A DNA stretch of 64,000 nt from Streptomyces sp. WM6378 (lineage in GTDB: Bacteria; Actinomycetota; Actinomycetes; Streptomycetales; Streptomycetaceae). The position numbers and the translations under genes are program-made. The notes under the pieces were generated by a model. The model was not told the origin of the DNA and ran no database searches. It worked only from the letters and a program-made list of their open reading frames with translations. Positions 8,689 through 16,081 of this stretch are shown here, in pieces (position 1 is the stretch's first letter; each line of letters opens with the position of its first letter). The stretch is taken from contig NZ_LGDD01000287.1 of NCBI RefSeq assembly GCF_001279695.1, positions 17,803 to 81,802 on the forward strand, read 5' to 3'.

Positions 8689-9119
8689 GCCTTCTCCGGG
8701 CGGATGTTGGTCTGATCGCCGCCGACTTGAGTGATCCGGGCATGTCCGCTTGCCTTGGCCTTCTGATTGACGGCTGCCGCGCGCCGGGCGGCTTCAGGCT
8801 GGTCGGCCTGCCACTGCCTCACCCACTCCAGCAATTCTTCACCCGCGGTACGGTCCATGTCGACGAGGTCCTGCAACCGTACGGCCCAGGCGTTGACGAG
8901 CGTCGCCGACGTCGCAGCTGCGTCCCCACCCCCGTCTGCCAATGCCGTCCGGTCACGATCAAGCCGGACAAGGCACTGCTCCTCCGCTTCGGCGTGTCCC
9001 CGGCCGAACCAGCGTCCGAACCAGGACCGAATCCCGCCCCACCCGTCCGTTGTCATTGCTGTGACCAACGCGGATGCGCCGGCCATCCCCACAGTCGCTA
9101 GTTCCCCGGACACGTCCAA
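8685..9119 (-). CDS. Small candidate effector with C-terminal amyloid-type motif
   Basis: A 144-residue protein if started at the TTG at 9119, which follows GGGGAGGAG by 6 nt; an ATG at 9164 exists but has no ribosome-binding site. Residues about 7-40 contain a hydrophobic, glycine-rich helix and W-rich amphipathic segment ([19 protein letters not shown]), plausible for membrane contact. The middle is helical and charged. The C-terminus reads [15 protein letters not shown] (residues 124-138), nearly the same pattern as the start of the next protein ([12 protein letters not shown]). Paired motifs at the effector C-terminus and the receptor N-terminus are the signature of bacterial amyloid signalling (BASS, RHIM/PP-like) pairs. 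The killing or membrane-damaging activity is inferred, not shown. Confidence 0.65.
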   Translation of the reverse strand: MDVSGELATVGMAGASALVTAMTTDGWGGIRSWFGRWFGRGHAEAEEQCLVRLDRDRTALADGGGDAAATSATLVNAWAVRLQDLVDMDRTAGEELLEWVRQWQADQPEAARRAAAVNQKAKASGHARITQVGGDQTNIRPEKA

Positions 9120-9278
9120 CGCCGTCTCCTCCCCCTGCACACGACAGTGACAAGTGCCATGCATTCCTCACCACTCCTGCCGGGAAGCAGACCGAAGCCA
9201 CGACGGCGTGTTCCCTGCGTTAAGCGGCTGGAAAGAAGCAGTGTCTTGAACGCTTCAAACACAGCCGAAACTTCTGCC

Positions 9279-9686
9279 TCAATGGCCCAAGGTGATCCAG
9301 CCGTCTGGAATCCAGCCGTCGACATATCCCTCGATGAACTCGGGAAGTTCCGGGATGGCGAGACGGTCGAGTACGGGCAGAGCTTGACGCCACGGCAGCC
9401 AGACATCCCCCAGCTTTGCCTCCGCGGCTTGTCCGCGCCGTACGTGGGCAGTGAAGATCCGCGCCTCGGAGCGACCGCGGCTTCCTGCAGGGGGCTCGGC
9501 CTCCAGTCGGGCGACGACATCGCCTTGTCGCAGGTCCCGGCTGGCCATCAGGCGCCGGGCTGCTTGTTCGTACGTCTCGTGCGTGCGGCAGTGCCCCGTC
9601 GGCAAGGCCAGGCCGTGGGGAGCGACGGGGACGAGCAGAAGGCGATGGGTGCGGTCGAAGCAGAGCAGATAGAGCTCACGCCTCAT
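9279..9686 (-). CDS. Nudix-like protein with a degenerate Nudix box
   Basis: About 135 residues from an ATG at 9686 (an in-frame ATG at 9701 and an upstream start at 9746 are alternatives). The fold order is Nudix-like: RELYLLCFDRTHRLLLVPV, then LPTGHCRTHETYEQAARRL, then later strands with E-A-R-I-F-T-A-H and the closing LGDVWLPWRQALPVLD. The Nudix signature Gx5Ex7REUxEExGU is only half present: G and the first E fit, but the REUxEE core reads RLMASR, so the Mg2+-binding glutamates are gone. It may bind a nucleotide without hydrolysis. It is followed upstream by an HTH gene on the same strand, a common pairing in streptomycetes. Confidence 0.6.
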   Translation of the reverse strand: MRRELYLLCFDRTHRLLLVPVAPHGLALPTGHCRTHETYEQAARRLMASRDLRQGDVVARLEAEPPAGSRGRSEARIFTAHVRRGQAAEAKLGDVWLPWRQALPVLDRLAIPELPEFIEGYVDGWIPDGWITLGH

Positions 9687-9692
9687 TCTCGG

Positions 9693-9704
9693 TGCATACA
9701 TGGA
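9693..9704 (+). promoter_or_regulatory. 12-mer motif copy 1 (TGCATACATGGA)
   Basis: TGCATACATGGA lies directly upstream of the Nudix-like start at 9686. It differs by two to three bases from three other copies in this block (10175, 11973, 12873). Likely an operator or promoter element of a shared regulator. Confidence 0.45.
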
Positions 9705-9774
9705 CACCATGAATTGCTTGACCGACTGGCACGGGATACGCCTCATGCCAGCCGAACGGCGGATGCCCGCCGGG

Positions 9775-10122
9775 TCAGGGCCGCATGAAATCCGGCGGCA
9801 GTGCGGCCGGCCCGGGCCAGAGCTGGAGCCCGAAAGCGGCCTCCAGGCGGGCGAGGGTACCGAGGTCGGGCATGACCTTGCCGTTGAGGACGCGACTGAC
9901 GGTCGAGTGGGTCACACCCGTCACCTCGGCGAGGCTGCGCAGTGTATGCCCTGTGGCATTCATGGCCCGTTCGAGGTTCCGGGCGAAGGCCTGCCCGTAG
10001 TACGCACTGACCGGGGCGCCAGGCGCGAGAGTGGCATGCGGCCAGACACCGTCGGCCACATACTCGGCCGGCACCTGATCGTTGCTGCTCCTGGGCATGC
10101 CGAGATCATCCCACGCACCCAT
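9775..10122 (-). CDS. Helix-turn-helix (XRE-type) regulator
   Basis: Small DNA-binding protein of about 115 residues. The start at 10122 (MGAWDDLGMPRSS) follows GGAAGG by 9 nt; an ATG at 10098 is an alternative, and the frame extends further upstream without support. The C-terminal 60 residues are a Cro/C1-type HTH: HTLRSLAEVTGVTHSTVSRV followed by LNGKVMPDLGTLARLEAAFG. The N-terminal part is short and has no known ligand domain. It sits just upstream of the Nudix-like gene on the same strand with a small gap and could regulate the 12-mer sites nearby. Confidence 0.7.
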   Translation of the reverse strand: MGAWDDLGMPRSSNDQVPAEYVADGVWPHATLAPGAPVSAYYGQAFARNLERAMNATGHTLRSLAEVTGVTHSTVSRVLNGKVMPDLGTLARLEAAFGLQLWPGPAALPPDFMRP

Positions 10123-10174
10123 GGGTCCGCACCTTCCGCTTCGTCGAGCACCTTCCTGAGCACTTCCCGAAGGT

Positions 10175-10186
10175 TGCATGTATGGA
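10175..10186 (+). promoter_or_regulatory. 12-mer motif copy 2 (TGCATGTATGGA)
   Basis: Lies about 53 nt upstream of the HTH gene start at 10122. On the gene's own strand it reads GGTTCCATACATGCAACC, just downstream of a possible -10 box TATGCT, so a bound repressor would cover the transcription start. Confidence 0.5.
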
Positions 10187-10389
10187 ACCAGCATAGAGAT
10201 GACGACCCGAGTGGGAGGGGTTTCCACACGGTTCTCGAAGGCGCGTCCCAGAAGCCGGGCCACGGTGGTCGGCAAGTAGCGCGAGCGATGTCCGCCGTCT
10301 TCGGCCCATGGCGGTCGCGCCGCCCACCTTCGCCACTCCGTGAAGGACAAGGGGACCACGCCCCTGCTGGGGAACGCGCTCAGCATCCT

Positions 10390-11183
10390 CAGAGGCCGCG
10401 ACTCACGGAGCCGTTAGGGCAGGGGCGCAGGGGCAGCGCCGACGACCAGCCGCCCCCTCCTGCGGACTGATCAGCCCGTATCGGGGCGCCATCAGAGGCC
10501 GTCAGTACGGTGCCCGGTGACAGCGGACGCCCTTCGCGGCGATTCCGCAGCCCATCGAACGGCCACCCATCCCACCCCATCGCCGCGACACCCACGCCCT
10601 GAGCCACCACCAGTCGAAGACTGGACACCAGGGCGTTCTGGCAAGACCACGGCATAAGCAGCTGGAGCTCATTCACCGTGTCGGCGAGCGCGTTGCCATC
10701 AGGGTGCTCTGCCCACCGCCGACGCGCTACGGCCCTCCCGCACGCCGTGCCGAGACACGGACCGCCCGCACGCACAGAGCCAGCCCGCTCAGCCGGGGTT
10801 GGATCCCGAGCAGATCCTTGCCGAGTGATTCACCCGGGGCGGGGTCGGCGAGGAGGAATACCGCAGGTGCCCCGCCGCCCTGCGCATGACAGACCCGTGC
10901 CGCAAGAGTGAGGCAGTCGAGTTCGCTCCTGCTCTGCCGAGCCTCGATCACCCCCGTGCGCGGGCTCCCCGAAGCCGCCGCTAGTCCGATGCACCAGTGC
11001 GCTCCGCCTACGCAACCCTGCAGGGACAGAACGCGCCTTGAATGCAGTAACTTACGTACCCACCAGGCGAGTTCACCTCAACACGACGGTGAAGCCACCG
11101 CGTTTCTGCGGTCTTGCCAATTCTCCTGCGGTGTTTGCGCGTTGCCGCTACCGTATGGATCGATCAAGCGGGAGGAGGGGAGC
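10390..11183. other. Gap with no supported gene
   Basis: Open frames exist on both strands but none has a ribosome-binding site, recognisable family, or typical third-position GC pattern. The segment may hold decayed remains of older insertions. Its right end contains the likely promoter and the strong ribosome-binding site GGGAGGAGGGG (11170-11180) of the next gene. Confidence 0.4.
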
Positions 11184-11777
11184 ATGCGGCAGGCAACTGG
11201 CGCGGCTGCGCATCCCCTTGTCGCCCATCTGCAGCAGGTCAAGGCTCTGGAGCAGGACCGGTTTACCTCTGCGGATGCTGCATACACCCAGGCGCGGGCG
11301 ACCATTGAAGCAGCACGCCTTCAACTGACTGAGGCCGAGCGGGGATTCGCCGAGGCCGAGCGAGCGCGGCTCGTCGCCGCGGAGCGGCTGTCCGCAGTCA
11401 CGGAGACCATTGCCGGTGCCGCCCCGTACCTCTTCGGTGAGGCCGTCGAGAACGAACCAGACACCGAGGCTTCCGCAGCAGAGCCGGAAGGGCCGACGCG
11501 CCCCGACACTTCCTCCACCGGCCGGGGCCCGGAAGACCCGGAATCCGTCTCAGCCGAAGCGAAGCCACGGCCGGTCACACAGCTCATCCTCGACGCACTG
11601 GCAGATGGCAAGGAGACCGCACTCGCCGTCGTGACCGCTCGCGTGCGCCAGCACCGTCCGCACACCGCCGGGAAAGTCATCCGCTCGACGGCCAGCACCC
11701 TCCGCAAGGGGGGCAAGGTCGAGTTCGTGAGGCGCGGCGTCTACCGACTAGTCATCCCTGGAGACACCCACGCATAA
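11184..11777 (+). CDS. Coiled-coil protein with C-terminal winged-helix-like region
   Basis: 197 residues from ATG 11184, chosen because GGGAGGAGGGG ends 3 nt before it; the frame is open further upstream but without support. Residues about 10-85 are a long, Ala/Glu/Arg-rich coiled coil (EAARLQLTEAERGFAEAERA). A low-complexity acidic Pro/Glu linker follows. The last 60 residues (PVTQLILDALADGKETALAV to RRGVYRLV) look like a small winged-helix fold, with the final basic hairpin VEFVRRGVYRLV as wing. No signal peptide. Function unknown; a DNA-associated dimer is possible. Confidence 0.6.
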   Translation: MRQATGAAAHPLVAHLQQVKALEQDRFTSADAAYTQARATIEAARLQLTEAERGFAEAERARLVAAERLSAVTETIAGAAPYLFGEAVENEPDTEASAAEPEGPTRPDTSSTGRGPEDPESVSAEAKPRPVTQLILDALADGKETALAVVTARVRQHRPHTAGKVIRSTASTLRKGGKVEFVRRGVYRLVIPGDTHA

Positions 11778-11807
11778 CTGAAACCGCATGTCTCACGCCG
11801 ACATGGA

Positions 11808-11843
11808 GGCGCCGCCAGGGCTCTAGCCAGCCCCAGCGGCGCC
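11808..11843 (+). terminator. Hairpin after the coiled-coil gene
   Basis: GGCGCCGC and GCGGCGCC are separated by a 20-nt loop, 30 nt after the stop. No T-run follows, as is usual in streptomycetes. Confidence 0.4.
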
Positions 11844-11972
11844 GATGACACGTCAGCTGAGGGCCCACGCGTCGCCACCAGATTAGGGCATTCGATGGCG
11901 ACGTACCGGACCCTCGGCGAATTCGCATATCTCACAACTGACAAAGCTGAGGGCCCCATTCATGGTTACTGA

Positions 11973-11984
11973 TCCGTACATGCA
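11973..11984 (-). promoter_or_regulatory. 12-mer motif copy 3 (TGCATGTACGGA on minus strand)
   Basis: Exact match on the minus strand to the copy at 12873. It lies 61 nt upstream of the winged-helix gene start at 12045. Confidence 0.5.
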
Positions 11985-12044
11985 CCACGAAGGCCGATGC
12001 GGCGGCTGCTTCGACCTGTCACGGCACACGCTCGGAGGTGCCCG

Positions 12045-12749
12045 GTGAGTCCCAAGATGTCCACCCCGGAGGGCGGCCAGCGCATCCTGCCGACCGAGCG
12101 GCTCATCCCCCGCCGCCAGCTTGAAGAGCTTGATCTGGTCGCCGAGTTGGGAGGCACCGAGCGGCTGCCCGTTCCGGCCGCTGACATCAGCGCCCGGATG
12201 AGCGTCAGCATCGATACCGTGACCGCCGCGCAGGGATTCCTCCGGCAGAACGGGCTCTTCGTCCCCGACCGCGGAGTCCTGGCCGTCACACCAGAAGGGC
12301 TGCGGCTGGCGGAGCTTCGCGCGGCGGACTCCGCCAGGGCCCGCCTCTTCCTCAAACAGCACTGGCGCTCGGCTTGGTTCACCACGGCGGCCGCCCGGCT
12401 GCTCACCCAGGGCCCGCTGGACAGCGCCGAGCTGGCCCGCCGCATCGGACACGGCTTGAGTCGCACCGCGGAGCGGGCGCGGCACTTGGTGGAGTGGCTC
12501 GACTACGCGCTCATCGTCCACTGCGACCAGCACGAGCAGGTCCGCCTCACAGACGGCTTCGGCCGGGCAGCCCATGCCTCAACGCCCCCGCCCACGAGCG
12601 CCCCGGTATTCGCCTCCGGCCAGGAGATCTCCGCTCTGTCCGACGAGCGGTTCTTCTCGATGATGCAGGCCTACCGGACCGTCCTCACTTCGCTCGCACC
12701 CGCCTCGCCCACAGGCGGCACGGAGCAGAGCCACACGCCACCCATGTGA
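12045..12749 (+). CDS. Winged-helix DNA-binding protein, uncharacterised
   Basis: 234 residues from GTG 12045, which follows CGGAGGTG by 6 nt; an in-frame upstream start at 11997 lies too close to the 12-mer motif to be likely. Two wHTH-like segments are visible: ISARMSVSIDTVTAAQGFLR with QNGLFVPDRGVLAVTPEGLR, and a second at about residues 115-175 (LDSAELARRIGHGLSRTAER, then a wing). No ligand or catalytic domain is recognised. Its own hairpin terminator separates it from the following recombinase-like gene. It is a candidate regulator of that module, inferred from position and the shared 12-mer. Confidence 0.65.
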   Translation: MSPKMSTPEGGQRILPTERLIPRRQLEELDLVAELGGTERLPVPAADISARMSVSIDTVTAAQGFLRQNGLFVPDRGVLAVTPEGLRLAELRAADSARARLFLKQHWRSAWFTTAAARLLTQGPLDSAELARRIGHGLSRTAERARHLVEWLDYALIVHCDQHEQVRLTDGFGRAAHASTPPPTSAPVFASGQEISALSDERFFSMMQAYRTVLTSLAPASPTGGTEQSHTPPM

Positions 12750-12772
12750 GTCCGCCCGCGCCTACAGCGGGT

Positions 12773-12808
12773 GGCTGACGCCTGAGCCACTGTCGCCGGG
12801 CGTCAGCC
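12773..12808 (+). terminator. Hairpin terminator after the winged-helix gene
   Basis: GGCTGACGCC and GGCGTCAGCC form a perfect 10-bp stem around a 16-nt loop, 24 nt after the stop. Confidence 0.65.
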
Positions 12809-12872
12809 GCCGCGCCCCCTCACTCATTCGCTCGCGATCGGTTGCAGTGGAGCACACCCATGACCAATGTGT

Positions 12873-12884
12873 TGCATGTACGGA
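12873..12884 (+). promoter_or_regulatory. 12-mer motif copy 4 (TGCATGTACGGA)
   Basis: Sits in the leader of the recombinase-like gene, 87 nt before GTG 12971 and after the terminator at 12773-12808. Identical in sequence to copy 3, opposite orientation. Confidence 0.5.
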
Positions 12885-12970
12885 ACGATTTGAACGGTTC
12901 GCACGCCTACGTCCGGCATGCCTGCGGGGCGGTCGAGCTGTCCCGCCCCACCTCTTGGAGGCCCCCGATC

Positions 12971-13909
12971 GTGGGAACCGACCTCTCCTTGGCCCATGCC
13001 GTCGACCAAGTTCTTGAATCCTGGCGTGAGATGACCGCCCGTGACGAGATGAGCATGCAGACCTTCGACAAGTTCTCCCTGCTGCTGGGGCGCTTCCAGC
13101 GCAACGCGACCGTGCGGGGCGTCCTTCTGGTTGCCGACGTCCGGCAAGACATTGCCGAGGACTTCGTGACCGCCAAGGGCCGCAGCCGCCACGGCCATGT
13201 CACCGACTCGTCCCCGGCCACCCAGTTGGTGCGCCGCAGTGTCCTGCGCATCGCCTTTCGCACCCTGCGTGAACTCGGCCTCAGCGACCAGGACCCAACC
13301 CGGGACATCGTGCTGTCCGGCCGCACCTACGAGGGGGCACGGGCCCTCACGGAGGACGAGGCCGTTTCGCTCCGGCACCACGCCGCCTACGTCACCCGTC
13401 CTACCCGGCACGCAGCCGCGGCCGCCCTCGCCCTCGCCGGCGGGCACAGCGGCGAGATCGGGCACAGCGTGGCCGCCGACCTCGACCTGCCCCACAGCCG
13501 GGTCTGGATGCGCGGCGCCACCAAGTACGACGCGCGGTGGTGCCGCCTGGACGCGTGGGCGCGCGAGGTCCTGGCTGAACGGGCTCGCCACGTCCTCGGC
13601 CAGCACCCCGACCCGGCGTCCGCGCGTCTGGCCGTCTCCAGCTGCCCCGCGTCGGACGCCGCCCTCCAGGCCCGCGCGTGTGTCGCGCTCAGGGACCTGT
13701 TGCGCCGGATCGGGCTCAGCGACGACCCCGAGGTGAAGCCGGCATCAGTCACAGCCCGGGCCGCCGTCGAGACGTTCGAGTACACCGGTCGCATCGAGGC
13801 GGCGGCACGCCGCCTCGGCCTGCGCTCACTCGACCGCGCCGCGGCCGTCGTCGGCTACAACTGGCGCACCGATCCCGCGCACACGGACGGCGGGATGCTC
13901 GATGCCTGA
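12971..13909 (+). CDS. Decayed tyrosine-recombinase-like protein
   Basis: 312 residues from GTG 12971, preceded by TTGGAGG; the frame is open back to 12842 but that stretch contains the 12-mer motif. The N-terminal half resembles the helical core-binding domain of phage-type integrases (DRDEMSMQTFDKF-like region, LVRRSVLRIAFRTLRELGLS). The C-terminal half follows the catalytic-domain order, including an R-A-L-T-E-D-E segment as in integrases before the first catalytic Arg. The expected catalytic set is not intact: the first Arg position reads GGHSGEIGHS, HxxR reads SVTARAAV, and only Arg-like and Tyr-like remnants (VVGYNW) remain. It overlaps the next gene by 8 nt. It may be a DNA-binding partner rather than a recombinase. 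Confidence 0.6.
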   Translation: MGTDLSLAHAVDQVLESWREMTARDEMSMQTFDKFSLLLGRFQRNATVRGVLLVADVRQDIAEDFVTAKGRSRHGHVTDSSPATQLVRRSVLRIAFRTLRELGLSDQDPTRDIVLSGRTYEGARALTEDEAVSLRHHAAYVTRPTRHAAAAALALAGGHSGEIGHSVAADLDLPHSRVWMRGATKYDARWCRLDAWAREVLAERARHVLGQHPDPASARLAVSSCPASDAALQARACVALRDLLRRIGLSDDPEVKPASVTARAAVETFEYTGRIEAAARRLGLRSLDRAAAVVGYNWRTDPAHTDGGMLDA

Positions 13910-15371
13910 AGACGTCTTCGGCGCCGCGCTGCCCGAATCTGAGCTCCCCAGCCGCAAGTTCCAGCTCACCGACAAGGACCAGCGGTCGGTGTCCGAGCGG
14001 GTCCGGGACTGCCTCGACTACCCGCTGCTGTACGAGATGGCGGAGCTGCTGCCCGCACCCAGCGCGGCCGGCTGCCCGCGGGAGTATCCGGCCATCGTCT
14101 ACCTGATCATGGCTGCCCTCACGCCCGTCACGAAGTCGAAGCGCTCCACCGCCGGATTGCTAGCCTCTCCGCAGGAATGGCGCCGCGTGCGCGCGGGCGT
14201 CCGGCGCCATCTGGGCCGCCGGGTCGCCGCGCAACTGCCGCTCGACGCGCCGAGCCGCGGCCAGTACCACTACGCCGTGGGCAAGCTCCTCGTCCCTTCC
14301 ATCGACCTCCTGGAGGAGGAGTTCCGCAGATACGCCACCCAACAGGCCTTGGTCCAAGGACTGTTCCCGGCCGGGGTGCACAAGGTGTGGAGCCGCCCCG
14401 AGCGCCGCCAGCTCCTGGTCGGTGACGCCACCGTCCCCAAGGCACCCTCCAAGTCCAGGCTGCGGGAGACGGTCGACCCGGTGACGGGCGAGCTGCGCAA
14501 CCACCGGGTCGACCCGGCCGCGCGCGACTACTACGAGAACGGCGAGAAGGCCAAACGCCTGGTGCGCGGCACGAAGTGGTTCTTCGCGTCGGGCCGCGAC
14601 GACGGCTACTGGACGAGAGTCATCCTCTCCTTCGCGCACGTGGCAGGAGGTGCGTACGGGGACGAGGCTGCCGTCGCAGTGCGTCAGTTCACCCTGCTCA
14701 AGAGCGAACTCGTTGACTGCATGGGCGTCGTGTACGACGGGGCGTTCCGCGGTGTGCACCGTGACGCACTGGCCCGGCAAGGCTTGCTGGCCGTCAACAA
14801 GCAGCACGGCTCGGTCGTGCCGGTCTTCTACGAGCGCGTCACCGCCTGCCGCCGCGGCCACAGCCTGTGGTGCGACCAGGGCCGCATCGCAGAGAGTGTG
14901 CGCCTCGACGACGGCACCCGCATCCTGGAGCCCGTCCCCGTCACCAAGCTGGAACACCGCGCCGGCGTCAGCAAGAGCCGCTGGTACCACGTCCTGCTGA
15001 TCCCCTGCCGCCATGGCAGCCACGAATTCCGCGTGCCAGTCGGCATCACCACCACGCCCGCGGACCGTGCTCTGCGCGGCATCGACGGCCGCCCCCTCAA
15101 AAGTGACAGCCAACGCGGCTTCCACCGCGCAGAACTCCTCCAGCAGATCCCAGAACCCACTCTCTCCCACCAGCTCGTCTACCCGTACCGCAGCGACTCC
15201 GAGTCCGTCCACAGCCAGTTCGACCTCAGCCTGTGGAACCGTCGCATGATCGCCTACGGCGTGGAGCGCCAGAAGGTGTTCGTACTCGGCTTCGCCCTCT
15301 CCCAGAACGCCACCAGCCACCAGGTCTTCCGCGCACGCCAGAATGCCCAGCAGGTGTCGGCCACGGCCTGA
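13902..15371 (+). CDS. DDE-transposase-like protein with a zinc-binding insert
   Basis: 489 residues; ATG 13902 lies inside the end of the upstream gene (8-nt overlap), indicating translational coupling. Candidate DDE acidic residues are Asp in LLVGDATVPKAP, Asp in GVVYDGAFRG and Glu in DSESVHSQFD, spaced as in IS4/IS1182-like transposases. Between the second Asp and the Glu there is an insert with CRRGHSLWC and, further on, PCRHGSHEF, which could bind zinc. No terminal inverted repeats were found around the gene and it is coupled to a recombinase-like gene, so it looks like a resident, possibly domesticated transposase relative rather than a plain insertion sequence. A good hairpin terminator follows. 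Confidence 0.65.
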   Translation: MPEDVFGAALPESELPSRKFQLTDKDQRSVSERVRDCLDYPLLYEMAELLPAPSAAGCPREYPAIVYLIMAALTPVTKSKRSTAGLLASPQEWRRVRAGVRRHLGRRVAAQLPLDAPSRGQYHYAVGKLLVPSIDLLEEEFRRYATQQALVQGLFPAGVHKVWSRPERRQLLVGDATVPKAPSKSRLRETVDPVTGELRNHRVDPAARDYYENGEKAKRLVRGTKWFFASGRDDGYWTRVILSFAHVAGGAYGDEAAVAVRQFTLLKSELVDCMGVVYDGAFRGVHRDALARQGLLAVNKQHGSVVPVFYERVTACRRGHSLWCDQGRIAESVRLDDGTRILEPVPVTKLEHRAGVSKSRWYHVLLIPCRHGSHEFRVPVGITTTPADRALRGIDGRPLKSDSQRGFHRAELLQQIPEPTLSHQLVYPYRSDSESVHSQFDLSLWNRRMIAYGVERQKVFVLGFALSQNATSHQVFRARQNAQQVSATA

Positions 15372-15392
15372 GGCCCCCATACAGAACAGACA

Positions 15393-15432
15393 GGCACCGG
15401 TCATGCTCGTGCCCAAGAGCGTGACCGGTGCC
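15393..15432 (+). terminator. Hairpin terminator after the transposase-like gene
   Basis: GGCACCGGTCATGCTC pairs with GAGCGTGACCGGTGCC (one G-T pair) around an 8-nt loop, 21 nt after the stop. Confidence 0.75.
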
Positions 15433-15448
15433 CGCTGTCGGCGACAAG

Positions 15449-15628
15449 TCAGGGGCGGCCGAGGACGCGGAAGCTCCAGCCTGCCTCGCGCCAGGCACCG
15501 GTGTTGAGGACGCCGCGGCCATCAACAACCCTCGGGTGCCAGTACGGGCGTAGAGCGGGTGTGGGTCGATGTGGAAGTACGGCGGCCACTCGGTCAGGTG
15601 CACCAGAACATCGGTGTCTTGGAAGGCG
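15449..15628 (-). pseudogene. C-terminal fragment of a UDP-sugar 6-dehydrogenase
   Basis: On the minus strand the frame reads FQDTDVLVHLTEWPPYFHID and then, after a shift to another frame near 15530-15550, PRVVDGRGVLNTGAWREAGW and FRVLGRP before a stop. This is the C-terminal UDP-binding domain of UDP-glucose/GDP-mannose dehydrogenases (VLLTEW and the D-GR-LD motif). Only the last 60 or so residues are present and the frame is broken, so it is a dead remnant. It directly abuts an integrase fragment on the other strand. Confidence 0.75.
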
Positions 15629-15649
15629 GCGATCGGAGGCGGTGATGCA

Positions 15650-16015
15650 GTCGAGTGCCAGGGTGCAGGATCGGACTGGAGCGACAGCGGGCTCATCTTC
15701 AGCACGCCGACTGGCCAGCTTCTCGACCTTACCAACCTCACCCACCGCTTACGCAGCTTCCTCGACCGGGCCGGACTCCGCCGTATCCGCTTCCACGGCC
15801 TCCGACGCTCGACCGCGACGCTGCTCATGGAACAAGGCGTCTCCCTTGTCGTGATCAAAGAACTCCTCGGCCACGCCCACATCGGCGTCACCGCTGCCGT
15901 CTACGCTCACGTAAGACTCCGGCTCCAACACCAAGCCATCGATGCCCTGGGCCACGCACTCGATGCGACCGACGACGGCACCGGCGACCCACACGCCGTG
16001 GCGGCTGTCCGCTGA
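15650..16015 (+). pseudogene. C-terminal fragment of a tyrosine integrase
   Basis: The frame reads GLIFSTPTGQLLDLTNLTHR and then IRFHGLRRSTATLLMEQGVS and LLGHAHIGVTAAVYAHV. This is the C-terminal third of a phage/AICE-type tyrosine integrase with its HxLR box, the second His (LLGHA) and the nucleophilic Tyr. The N-terminal two thirds, including the first catalytic Arg, are missing: upstream the sequence becomes the dehydrogenase fragment. It marks a past mobile element whose left part was deleted or replaced. Confidence 0.8.
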
Positions 16016-16030
16016 CGTTGCCGTCAAACA

Positions 16031-16074
16031 CCCCGGAAGCCCCGCCGGATTGAAATCCGGCGGGGCTTCCGGGG
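16031..16074. terminator. Strong bidirectional hairpin
   Basis: A perfect 19-bp stem (CCCCGGAAGCCCCGCCGGA and its complement) with loop TTGAAA lies between the integrase remnant and the convergent immunity gene. Confidence 0.9.
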
Positions 16075-16081
16075 AACGCAA

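Noticed and set aside
10389..10775. 128-residue minus-strand frame between the HTH and coiled-coil genes
   Set aside because: No ribosome-binding site, no family, and an equally long plus-strand frame nearby; treated as unsupported.
12971..15371. Calling the recombinase-like/transposase-like pair an insertion sequence
   Set aside because: No terminal inverted repeats or target duplication could be found and the pair has its own terminator and regulatory motif.
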